Assembly: GCA_003523255.1 (NCBI GenBank)
Contig: DPGH01000013.1
Coordinates: 564 to 23,505, forward strand
Length of the DNA stretch: 22,942 nucleotides
Source of the DNA: Clostridiales bacterium
Lineage (GTDB): Bacteria > Bacillota > Clostridia > Christensenellales > Borkfalkiaceae
Reading direction: 5' to 3'
The translations under genes and the position numbers were made by a program. The notes beneath the pieces were generated by a model. That model ran no database searches and had not been told where the DNA came from. It was given only the letters and a program-made list of their open reading frames with translations. This document shows positions 1 through 6,227 of the stretch, one piece after another. Numbering within the stretch: position 1 is the first letter of the stretch; each line of letters starts with the position of its first letter.

Positions 1-74
1 TGGAGCAGGTGATGGGAATCGAACCCACCTCTAAAGCTTGGGAAGCTCTCATTCTACCGATGAACTACACCTGC
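1..74 (-). tRNA. tRNA-Gly (anticodon CCC)
   Basis: Read on the minus strand, a full cloverleaf runs from 74 to 1. The acceptor stem GCAGGTG/CACCTGC is perfect, followed by discriminator T and an encoded CCA end. The anticodon stem AGAGC/GCTTT encloses the loop TTCCCAA, giving anticodon CCC (positions 42-40), which reads GGG glycine codons. The T arm contains GGTTCGATTCC. The U73 discriminator and the GTAGTTC D-arm start are typical of bacterial glycine tRNAs. Confidence 0.95.
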
Positions 75-77
75 AAT

Positions 78-115
78 ATCCGAAACATTTTAACACATTT
101 CGGATTTAAATGCAA
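78..115 (-). promoter_or_regulatory. Promoter of tRNA-Gly with inverted repeat around the -10
   Basis: On the minus strand there is a -35 TTGCAT (115-110), a 17-bp spacer and an extended -10 TGT-TAAAAT (hexamer 92-87). This places the start of transcription a few bases upstream of the tRNA. A perfect 8-bp inverted repeat ATCCGAAA/TTTCGGAT (78-85 and 98-105) brackets the -10. Confidence 0.75.
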
Positions 116-123
116 ACGTATTG

Positions 124-146
124 ACCCGAAAAAACGGGGTTTTTTA
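124..146. terminator. Possible weak terminator downstream of the ABC operon
   Basis: CCCG-A6-CGGG followed by a T run (plus strand), or AAAAAAC/GTTTTTT around CCC read on the minus strand. It lies between the end of the ABC ATPase gene and the tRNA promoter, where a terminator is expected. The T run favours the plus direction, so the direction is uncertain. Confidence 0.3.
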
Positions 147-154
147 CGCCGCGG

Positions 155-1105
155 TTATAAAACTTTAGATAAAAACTCTTTAAGGCGCGCGTCTTTGGGA
201 TTTTCAAAAAACTCTTTGGGCGAGTTTTCCTCTTTAATGACGCCCTCGTCTACGAACAGCACGCGAGAAGCGACTTCTTTAGCAAAGCCCATTTCGTGCG
301 TAACGATAACCATCGTCATACCGTCCTCCGCGAGTTTTTTGATAAGGTCTAAAACCTCGCCGACCATTTCGGGGTCAAGCGCGCTTGTCGGCTCGTCAAA
401 CAGCATTACGTCCGGCTCCATCATAAGCGAACGGACTATCGCTATACGCTGTTTTTGCCCGCCGGAAAGCGTTGCGGGATACACGCCCGCCTTGTCTTCA
501 AGCCCGATGCGCTTTAAAAGTTCGGTCGCTTTTTGCTCCGCTTCTGCCTTGGATTTGAGTTTTAATTCTACGGGCGCAAGCGTCATATTGTCCATAACCG
601 TAAGATTATTGAACAAATTAAAATGCTGAAAGACCATGCCGACCTTTTGTCTTGCAAGGTTTACGTCTATATGGTTGTCGGCGTAAATCTTTTTTACAGC
701 CGCCTTATACTCTTTGCCCTCGCGCTTTTCGTGCAAAAGGTCTTCGGCTTTTATTTTTTGTATTATCTGCGCGTCGAGCGTTTCCGCGGAGGCGGAAGGA
801 TTTTCCGCTTTTGCGGCGGCGTACGCTTTTTTATACGTATCGGAAAGCCTTATCACGTCAAAATGCAAATACGGGTCTACGGGGGTTAAAAGTTTGTCCT
901 CAAACCATATTTCGCCGTAAGTCGGGGTTTCGAGCAGATTCATACACCGCAACAAAGTGGATTTGCCCGAACCGGAAGCGCCTATTATAACCACCCTTTC
1001 GCCTTTTTCTATCGTGCAGGACACGCCTTTAAGCACTTGTACTTTATCAAAGTTTTTATATAAATTTTTTACGCAAACGAGTTGCCCTTTTTCAGCGTTT
1101 ATCAC
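155..1105 (-). CDS. Polar amino-acid ABC transporter, ATP-binding protein with internal insertion
   Basis: A cytoplasmic ATPase subunit (GlnQ/HisP type, 316 aa) that powers amino-acid import together with the two genes upstream. Visible motifs are Walker A GASGSGKST (42-50), Q-loop VFQHFNLF around Q160, signature LSGGQ (213-217), Walker B VMLFDE (233-238), D-loop SALD and the switch histidine H270. Family members are usually about 240-250 aa. The extra length lies between Walker A and the Q-loop, about residues 73-150, as a charged Ala/Lys/Glu-rich, probably helical segment. The start is GTG, overlapping the end of the permease gene by 14 nt, with a perfect AAAGGAGG about 10 nt upstream, so translation is probably coupled. 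The exact substrate cannot be told from sequence. Confidence 0.93.
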   Translation of the reverse strand: MINAEKGQLVCVKNLYKNFDKVQVLKGVSCTIEKGERVVIIGASGSGKSTLLRCMNLLETPTYGEIWFEDKLLTPVDPYLHFDVIRLSDTYKKAYAAAKAENPSASAETLDAQIIQKIKAEDLLHEKREGKEYKAAVKKIYADNHIDVNLARQKVGMVFQHFNLFNNLTVMDNMTLAPVELKLKSKAEAEQKATELLKRIGLEDKAGVYPATLSGGQKQRIAIVRSLMMEPDVMLFDEPTSALDPEMVGEVLDLIKKLAEDGMTMVIVTHEMGFAKEVASRVLFVDEGVIKEENSPKEFFENPKDARLKEFLSKVL

Positions 1106-1790
1106 TTGCCCTTAACCTCCTTTCGATAGCCTTTATTCCGAACGTAAGCGCGTACACGATTATCAGATAGAATATCGCCGCGACGACCATCGGCGCGAGA
1201 TAAGTTGCCATATATTGCCCCGAACCGAGAATTTTGGCGGCGAGAGTAAGGTCGTAAAGTCCGCCGACCATGCTTACGATAGAAGTTTCTTTTACGAGCG
1301 CGATGAGTTCGTTGCCGATAGCGGGTATCACGTTTTTGATTGCCTGCGGTATAACGATTTTAGTCATCGTTTTGCCCCAGCCGAGCCCGAGCGCGCGCCC
1401 CGCTTCCGTTTGTCCTTTATCTACGGACAATATGCCCGCGCGTATGCTTTCGGACACGTACGCGCCCGAGTTTATGCCGAATGCGAGTATCGCGGTTATT
1501 TCCATAGGAAAGCCCCTTATCGCAAACACGACGAAAGCCATTATAAACAACTGCAACGCCATAGGCGTACCGCGAAACACGGTAACGTAAACGCTGCAAA
1601 TCGCGTTAGGTATTTTAAGCCACTTGTTTTCTTTAGGCATTATTTTTACGAGAGCGACGAGCGTACCGAGTATCAACCCGATTACCGCCGCGCCGACGGA
1701 GATTATAAGCGTGGTTAAAAGCCCGTTTAAAATCATCAATATGTAATCGCTCGTGGTAAATATAAGCCATATGTTATCGAAAAGACCCAT
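1092..1790 (-). CDS. Polar amino-acid ABC transporter, permease (HisM/GlnP type)
   Basis: An integral membrane permease of 232 aa from the preferred ATG at 1790. That start is preceded by GGAG with a 6-nt gap; an in-frame ATG 24 nt further up has no comparable site. Several hydrophobic segments are evident, and the cytoplasmic EAA loop (EAGRALGLGW...IVIPQA) that contacts the ATPase is intact. The typical N-terminal region TTLIISVGAAVIGLILG is also present. The gene sits between the binding lipoprotein and the ATPase and overlaps the latter, so the three form one operon. A homodimer of this permease would complete the transporter, since only one permease gene is present. Confidence 0.92.
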   Translation of the reverse strand: MGLFDNIWLIFTTSDYILMILNGLLTTLIISVGAAVIGLILGTLVALVKIMPKENKWLKIPNAICSVYVTVFRGTPMALQLFIMAFVVFAIRGFPMEITAILAFGINSGAYVSESIRAGILSVDKGQTEAGRALGLGWGKTMTKIVIPQAIKNVIPAIGNELIALVKETSIVSMVGGLYDLTLAAKILGSGQYMATYLAPMVVAAIFYLIIVYALTFGIKAIERRLRASDKR

Positions 1791-1806
1791 TATTTTCTCC
1801 GATTTA

Positions 1807-1846
1807 CGGAACAAGGGAATCGCTTAAAGCGGTTCCCCGAATTCCG
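1807..1846 (-). other. Intercistronic stem-loop between binding protein and permease
   Basis: GGGAATCGC (1815-1823) pairs with GCGGTTCCC (1829-1837) around TTAAA, and the outer CGGAA/TTCCG arms (1807-1811, 1842-1846) extend it. No T-run follows on the minus strand. By analogy with other binding-protein operons, such a hairpin could protect the upstream message and keep the binding protein in excess over the permease. This role is inferred. Confidence 0.55.
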
Positions 1847-1867
1847 TTATTCATTTATTTCAGAAAC

Positions 1868-2701
1868 TTAACCTGCTATGCCGAGGTGTTTGGAAACGAG
1901 TTGCTTTATTCCCTCTTCGCCGAGTTCGTCAAGCACCGCGTTTATCGCGTTTAACAATTCGGTATTGCCTTTGGTTACACAGATTGCGTAAGATTCTTCG
2001 GTTGCGGTATCTGCGTCGTAGTAAAGGGCTTTGCATTTATAATTCTGATTTTTACTGCAGATATAGTTTGCGGGAATTTGGTCTACGATAACCACGTCCA
2101 TCTGGTTTGCGCCCATAGCGTCTACCGCGAGTTGCGCGTTGTCGTATCCGGTTACCGTCGCACCGGTATCCTGCAATGCGCCGGTATAATCTTCTTCGCC
2201 GTCGATTTCGAGATTAGCGTATATGTCGCCGGTGGTATCGCGCTGAACGCCTATTTTTTTGCCGGCAAGTTCGGACCAGAAAATGCATTCGGTACCGTCG
2301 GTAGCGGTAGTCGCTTTACCGTCGAGTTCGGTATCGGAAGTTTTGTAAATTACGTACTGTACCGATTTGAAGTAGGGTTTAGAAAAGTCTACTTTTTCTT
2401 TACGAGCGTCGGTAATCGTTATGCCCGCCGCGCCGCAGTCGTATTTTTTGCCGCTTGCAACGTTGTCGATTATTACGTCAAAATCGGTGTTTTCGATAAC
2501 GACTTTTTTGTTGAGTTTTGCGCCGACCTGATTCATGATATCGACGTCTACGCCTTTAATTTCCGTTCCGTCGTAATACTCGAACGGTGCGAAAAACGCG
2601 TTGGTGTCTACGTAAATCGCGTCTTCTCCGCAAGCGGTAAGACCGAATATGCAACCCGCCGTAAGTATTGCCGAAAGCAACAGTGTGAATAGTTTTTTCA
2701 T
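1868..2701 (-). CDS. Amino-acid ABC transporter substrate-binding lipoprotein
   Basis: A 277-aa extracytoplasmic binding protein of the SBP_bac_3 type. It has a lysine-starting signal peptide and a lipobox LTAC with the lipidated cysteine at residue 24, so the mature protein is membrane-tethered. The body shows family hallmarks: FAPFEYYDG near the N-terminus, GVDVDIMNQVG, the DFDVIIDNVASGKYDCG-like region and ITDARKEKVDFSKPYF. The ATG at 2701 follows AGGAG with a 7-nt gap. It is the first gene of the operon, directly downstream of a consensus promoter. The ligand is probably a polar amino acid; residues that would fix its identity are not diagnostic by eye. Confidence 0.92.
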   Translation of the reverse strand: MKKLFTLLLSAILTAGCIFGLTACGEDAIYVDTNAFFAPFEYYDGTEIKGVDVDIMNQVGAKLNKKVVIENTDFDVIIDNVASGKKYDCGAAGITITDARKEKVDFSKPYFKSVQYVIYKTSDTELDGKATTATDGTECIFWSELAGKKIGVQRDTTGDIYANLEIDGEEDYTGALQDTGATVTGYDNAQLAVDAMGANQMDVVIVDQIPANYICSKNQNYKCKALYYDADTATEESYAICVTKGNTELLNAINAVLDELGEEGIKQLVSKHLGIAG

Positions 2702-2758
2702 AAGTTTTCTCCTTTGCCCTTTTACTGCGGGCGCTTTGTTTTTTGTTTAACGATACCC

Positions 2759-2786
2759 ATTATACTCTTCTCCTTTTATTTGTCAA
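2759..2786 (-). promoter_or_regulatory. Sigma-A promoter of the ABC operon
   Basis: On the minus strand, a perfect TTGACA (2786-2781), a 16-bp spacer and a perfect TATAAT (2764-2759). This gives a leader of about 50 nt before the binding-protein ATG. A 16-bp perfect palindrome TTTGAAAATTTTCAAA (2804-2819) lies just upstream of the -35 and may be an A-tract enhancer or an operator. Confidence 0.9.
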
Positions 2787-2831
2787 ACATTTTTTGCAAG
2801 TTTTTTGAAAATTTTCAAATTTTTTTTCAAA

Positions 2832-2920
2832 ATATGTGTTTATATGAATAAAAGTATGAATAAATTTTTATTTTATCCGAAAAATCGCAAATAAAAAACG
2901 ATTTTACCCTTAACGAAAGC
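2832..2920. other. AT-rich spacer, no gene seen
   Basis: This forms part of the 452-nt gene-free stretch 2702-3153; the rest holds the ABC promoter, the hairpin cluster and terminators listed separately. It contains one hairpin-forming repeat AAAATCG/CGATTTT (about 2881-2906) and no plausible coding region with a ribosome binding site. Confidence 0.5.
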
Positions 2921-2954
2921 AAAAAAAAAGAAGAACCTTTAAAAGTTCTCCTTT
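2921..2954 (-). terminator. Strong intrinsic terminator
   Basis: On the minus strand a 10-bp stem AAAGGAGAAC/GUUCUUCUUU (one G-U pair) with an 8-nt loop is followed by a continuing U run. It ends transcription coming from degV or from a promoter at about 3110. Confidence 0.85.
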
Positions 2955-3115
2955 AATTCGTTAATATAAACTATAAGAAGCAAACCTTTTGACTAAGGTC
3001 AAAATCTTTTAAGTCCTTACGGACTCATGCAAAAACAAAATGTTTTTGCGCTTCTCGTTTGAAAAATGCGAAATCGTAAAGCTTTGCAAGCAAGTTTCCG
3101 ATTTCTTATATTATA
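2955..3115 (-). ncRNA. Candidate structured small RNA or structured degV 3' region
   Basis: Several pairings crowd this stretch. AGAAGC (2976-2981) pairs with GCTTCT (3050-3055) and encloses three hairpins: TTTTGAC/GTCAAAA (2987-3004), AGTCC/GGACT (3012-3025) and GCAAAAAC/GTTTTTGC (3029-3049). A fourth hairpin GAAATCG/CGATTTC (3070-3105) lies beside them. On the minus strand a perfect TATAAT (3115-3110) with a poor -35 sits just upstream, and the strong terminator at 2954-2921 lies downstream, which would define an RNA of about 180 nt. I do not recognise a known RNA family. It could equally be untranslated 3' sequence of degV. Confidence 0.4.
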
Positions 3116-3135
3116 AAATTTAGTTCGTTATACTT

Positions 3136-3155
3136 AAAAAGGCAAAGTCCTTTTT
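3136..3155 (-). terminator. Weak terminator at the end of degV
   Basis: On the minus strand AAAAAGG-ACTTTG-CCTTTTT overlaps the stop codon of the DegV gene and is followed by AAG. The stem has few GC pairs, so read-through into the hairpin cluster is likely. Confidence 0.5.
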
Positions 3156-4002
3156 AATTTTCGCCGCCGTCGTTTATATAAAGTATACCGAGGCAATCTT
3201 CTCCGCAATGGCTGGTAACGGTGCCGTTGGCGTTGGTTACGTGTATATTTTTAAAGCCCCTGTTTTTAAGACTATCTATAGCGGAATCGACAATTTCCTT
3301 GTCGGCGGTGGTATACGTTACGAACGCTTCGGATAAATCGGGGTTGTTAAACTCTTCTAAAACGTCCTCGCAATAGCGTTTTACCACGTAAGAATAGTTG
3401 CCGCGGTACTTTTTGCCGGAAATCATTTTTCCGTCCTTAACGATAATCTGCGGGCGGATGCGTAAAATATTCGCACCGAGAAGAGTAAGCGCGCTGCATC
3501 TGCCGCCTTTATAGAGATAGTCTACGCGTTTAAGTTCGAAGCTCGCCTGCACGAAAGGCACTCTTTTTAGGCATTTTTCGTAAACATCCTCTGCCGATTC
3601 GCCCGCGCGTACGAGTTTGCTTGCGTAAATGGCGAGCAAAGCGATGCCCGTGGAAAGACTTTGAGAATCTATAACGTAAACGTTTTTAAATTTTTTAGCG
3701 ACGTTTACCGCGTTGTTGTACGCGCTGGACATTTTAGACGAAAGCGTAAAATGAACGACGGCGTCGTAAGACTTTAAAAGTTTTCCGAAATGTTCTTCGT
3801 ACTGATATTCGTTTACCGCGCCGGTTTTCGGCAACACTTTGTTTTTGTTGACGTATTCGATAATCTCGCTCGGGGCGATGTCGCCGTCAAAGTATTGCTT
3901 GTCGCCTAAAAACAGATTAAACGGCACGGTAGAAATATCGTATTGTTCTAAAAGCTCTTTACCCATATCTATGGTAGATTCCGCCGACACGGCTATTTTC
4001 AT
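3154..4002 (-). CDS. DegV family fatty-acid-binding protein (FakB-like)
   Basis: A 282-aa cytoplasmic protein of the DegV/FakB family. These proteins hold a fatty acid in a buried tunnel while FakA phosphorylates its carboxylate, giving acyl-phosphate for phospholipid synthesis. Visible landmarks are PKTG (59-61, replacing the usual KTSQ motif with T60), LSSKMSSAY (87-95), VIDSQSLSTG (110-119), YLYKGGR (162-168), R200 and the conserved H265 in TSHCGEDCLG. Length is normal. The ATG at 4002 follows GGAG with a 7-nt gap. It has its own promoter and stands alone, but a fakA gene lies about 6 kb away in this window and is a natural partner. Which fatty acid it binds cannot be told. Confidence 0.9.
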   Translation of the reverse strand: MKIAVSAESTIDMGKELLEQYDISTVPFNLFLGDKQYFDGDIAPSEIIEYVNKNKVLPKTGAVNEYQYEEHFGKLLKSYDAVVHFTLSSKMSSAYNNAVNVAKKFKNVYVIDSQSLSTGIALLAIYASKLVRAGESAEDVYEKCLKRVPFVQASFELKRVDYLYKGGRCSALTLLGANILRIRPQIIVKDGKMISGKKYRGNYSYVVKRYCEDVLEEFNNPDLSEAFVTYTTADKEIVDSAIDSLKNRGFKNIHVTNANGTVTSHCGEDCLGILYINDGGEN

Positions 4003-4040
4003 ATTTTATCTCCGAATGTTTTATTTTTTTGCCACGATAC

Positions 4041-4069
4041 ATTATATTAAAAAACGTTTTTTACCTCAA
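4041..4069 (-). promoter_or_regulatory. Promoter of degV with a 14-bp palindrome in the spacer
   Basis: On the minus strand TTGAGG (4069-4064), a 17-bp spacer and TATAAT (4046-4041). The spacer is largely the perfect palindrome AAAAAACGTTTTTT (4049-4062), a possible operator. Confidence 0.75.
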
Positions 4070-4170
4070 CCTACTTTTGCAAAAATAAAATCTACTGATA
4101 AACAGCGGCAAAATAGAGCGAAAACCGACGATTCTACTCTCGGTAGAATTTTAAAAATATGTTTTTTCAA

Positions 4171-4199
4171 TTGATTTTTAAGAATTTATATGATAAAAT
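4171..4199 (+). promoter_or_regulatory. Promoter of the HTH gene
   Basis: TTGATT (4171-4176), a 17-bp spacer ending in TGA, and -10 TAAAAT (4194-4199). The expected transcription start is at or next to the ATG at 4206, which implies a leaderless message. Confidence 0.7.
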
Positions 4200-4205
4200 A
4201 TGCGT

Positions 4206-4823
4206 ATGGACTTGAAAGAGAATTTAACCGCGAATCTTATCAGGTACAGAAAGGCCTCGGGGCTGACCCAAGCCGAACTCGCGGAAAAACTTAACTATTC
4301 GGACAAATCGGTGTCTAAATGGGAACGCGGAGAATCCGTACCTGACCTTTTCGTATTAAAACAACTTGCGGATTTTTACGGCGTAAAAATCGACGAACTT
4401 ATTTCCGCACCGAAAGAAGAGAAACCTAAACTTTCTAAACTTCTTTCAAAAAAGCGGCTTATAACCTGCTCTTGCGCGGTCGGGCTCGTATGGCTTATCG
4501 CGACGTGCTGTTTCGTGTTTTTGGGGATAATAATACCCTCGCTCGAAGACACCTGGCTATCCTTTCTGATAGCGACGCCCGTCACTTTTATCGTTTTGCT
4601 TATCTTTACGGGCGTATGGGGTAAAAACCTTACCACCGCGATACTTTTAAGCTTGTTTATATGGACTTTTATGCTTGCGGTGTTTATGTGTCTGAATACG
4701 CTTTTGTCTCTACTGCCGGCAAACCTGTGGCTTATATTTTTAATAGGCATACCCCTTCAGGCGCTCGTGATTTTTTGGTTTTTATATAAAAAGATAGACA
4801 AAACGGCGAATAAAAACGACTGA
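4206..4823 (+). CDS. Xre-type HTH regulator with C-terminal membrane segments
   Basis: About 205 aa. Residues 5-65 form an Xre/Cro helix-turn-helix (NLIRYRKASGLTQAELAEKL, then SDKSVSKWERGESVPDL), a common DNA-binding module. After a basic linker (KEEKPKLSKLLSKKR) come about four hydrophobic helices, so the DNA-binding domain should be tethered to the cytoplasmic face of the membrane. Two in-frame ATGs exist, at 4200 and 4206. Neither has a Shine-Dalgarno sequence, and the promoter places the RNA start at about 4206, so I chose that one. The gene is followed at 65 nt by the YdjI-like gene. It may regulate that cluster or itself in response to membrane state; this is inference. Confidence 0.85.
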   Translation: MDLKENLTANLIRYRKASGLTQAELAEKLNYSDKSVSKWERGESVPDLFVLKQLADFYGVKIDELISAPKEEKPKLSKLLSKKRLITCSCAVGLVWLIATCCFVFLGIIIPSLEDTWLSFLIATPVTFIVLLIFTGVWGKNLTTAILLSLFIWTFMLAVFMCLNTLLSLLPANLWLIFLIGIPLQALVIFWFLYKKIDKTANKND

Positions 4824-4829
4824 AAAAGG

Positions 4830-4858
4830 TTTAAACGTTTAAAACTTTAAAATATATA
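4830..4858 (+). promoter_or_regulatory. Possible promoter of the ydjIGH-like cluster
   Basis: TTTAAA (4830-4835), 17 bp, TATATA (4853-4858). The -35 matches consensus only at four positions. It overlaps the perfect 14-bp palindrome TTTAAACGTTTAAA (4830-4843), which could be an operator. Confidence 0.4.
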
Positions 4859-4888
4859 AGGCGCGATAAAAAGCGCAAAGGAGAAATT

Positions 4889-6085
4889 ATGGGAATAGTT
4901 AAAGCATTCGTAGGCGCGGTCGGCGGTAGCCTTGCCGATCAATGGCTCGAAGTAATCGAAGCGGGCGATATGTCCGACACCACGGTATTTACGAAAGGCG
5001 TTAAAGTTCGTAAAGACGACCGCAGAAATTCTAATAAACGCGGCACGGAAGATTATATTTCCGACGGCTCTATAATACACGTTTACAGCAATCAGTTTAT
5101 GATTCTCGTAGACGGCGGAAAAATTGTCGACTACACCGCGGAAGAGGGCTACTACAAAGTAGACTACAAAAGTTCGCCCTCTCTGTTCAACGGCGAATTC
5201 GGCGCGTCGCTCGTAGAAGCTTTTTCGAGAGTAAAATTCGGCGGCGTACCTTCTAAAAAACAGCAAGTGTTTTTTATCAACCTGCAGGAAATAAAGGGAA
5301 TCAAGTTCGGCACGCCCTCCCCCGTCAACTACTTTGACAATTTTTATAACAGCGAACTGTTTTTAAGGGCGCACGGCACTTACTCCATTAAAGTTACCGA
5401 CCCGATTAAGTTTTACGCGGAAGCTATTCCGAGAAACGCCGAAAAGGTCGATATAAACGACATAAACTCGCAGTACCTTTCGGAATTTTTAGAGGCTTTG
5501 CAAAGCGCGATAAACCGCATGTCGGTTGACGGAATAAGAATTTCGCAAGTCGCTTCTAAGGCGAGAGAACTTTCCAAATACATGTCCACCGAACTTGACG
5601 AAGACTGGAAAAACATGCGCGGGTTTGAAATTCTTTCGGTCGGCATAGCAAGCATAAGTTACGACGAAGACTCCAAAAAACTTATCAATATGCGCAACGA
5701 AGGCGCGATGCTCGGCGACCCCGGCGTGAGAGAAGGCTACGTTCAGGGCGCGGTCGCTCGCGGTATGGAAAGCGCGGGCAAAAACCCGAACGGTTCCGCG
5801 GCGGCGTTTATGGGGCTCGGCTTCGGCATGAACGCGGGCGGCGGATTTATGGCGGCGGCTTCGGAATCGAATAACCGCGCGATGCAAAACGCAAAACCCG
5901 CGGCAAGCGGCTCTAACGCCGATTCCTGGAAATGCGAATGCGGCAGTGTAAACACCGGCAAGTTCTGCCCCGAGTGCGGCAAACCCCGCCCCGCAGAAGA
6001 AAAAGGCTGGTTCTGCACGGAATGCGGCACGAAGAACGACGCGAAAGCGAAGTTCTGCGCCGAGTGCGGGCATAAAAAAGGCTAA
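4889..6085 (+). CDS. SPFH-domain protein with two C-terminal zinc ribbons (YdjI-like)
   Basis: 398 aa. Residues about 20-270 match the SPFH/flotillin-like 'virion core protein' family to which Bacillus YdjI belongs (for example EVIEAGDMSDTTVF, QQVFFINLQEIKGIKFG, LRAHGTYSIKVTDPIKFY). A Gly/Ala-rich linker (about 290-345) leads to two zinc ribbons, with cysteines at 349, 351, 360, 363 and at 376, 379, 390, 393. There is no membrane helix, so it probably associates with the membrane through partners. The ATG follows AAAGGAG with a 5-nt gap. The two next genes encode YdjG-like and YdjH-like membrane proteins, which in Bacillus subtilis work with YdjI and PspA in envelope stress. The family match is firm; the stress role here is by analogy. 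Confidence 0.88.
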   Translation: MGIVKAFVGAVGGSLADQWLEVIEAGDMSDTTVFTKGVKVRKDDRRNSNKRGTEDYISDGSIIHVYSNQFMILVDGGKIVDYTAEEGYYKVDYKSSPSLFNGEFGASLVEAFSRVKFGGVPSKKQQVFFINLQEIKGIKFGTPSPVNYFDNFYNSELFLRAHGTYSIKVTDPIKFYAEAIPRNAEKVDINDINSQYLSEFLEALQSAINRMSVDGIRISQVASKARELSKYMSTELDEDWKNMRGFEILSVGIASISYDEDSKKLINMRNEGAMLGDPGVREGYVQGAVARGMESAGKNPNGSAAAFMGLGFGMNAGGGFMAAASESNNRAMQNAKPAASGSNADSWKCECGSVNTGKFCPECGKPRPAEEKGWFCTECGTKNDAKAKFCAECGHKKG

Positions 6086-6102
6086 TCGAATAAAAACGTT
6101 AA

Positions 6103-6128
6103 TGCGGCGCGCCAAACGGCGCGCCGCG
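6103..6128 (+). other. GC-only hairpin between the YdjI-like and YdjG-like genes
   Basis: A perfect 10-bp stem GCGGCGCGCC/GGCGCGCCGC (6104-6113, 6118-6127) with loop AAAC, in AT-rich surroundings. No T-run follows, so it is not a standard terminator. It may set relative mRNA levels of the upstream and downstream genes. Confidence 0.6.
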
Positions 6129-6227
6129 TATAAAATAGCGAGATAAAATCGCGAAAAAAACGTTATGTTTTTAAATATTAACGCGTAACGTTTAATTTTG
6201 CCCGACACGGAAGAAATCGGATATATT

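Noticed and set aside
9..629. Long plus-strand open frame over the left end
   Set aside because: It runs antisense across tRNA-Gly and the ABC ATPase gene, has no ribosome site and a low-complexity product.
2078..2692. Plus-strand open frame antisense to the binding lipoprotein
   Set aside because: Shadow of a well-supported gene; product composition rich in F, V, R and Y, with no domain.
2843..2893. Very short plus-strand frame starting MNKSMNKF
   Set aside because: Sixteen codons, no ribosome site and biased AT composition.
6198..6227. TTG start giving ten extra residues to the YdjG-like protein
   Set aside because: No ribosome site in front of TTG, and the zinc ribbon begins just after the ATG at 6228.
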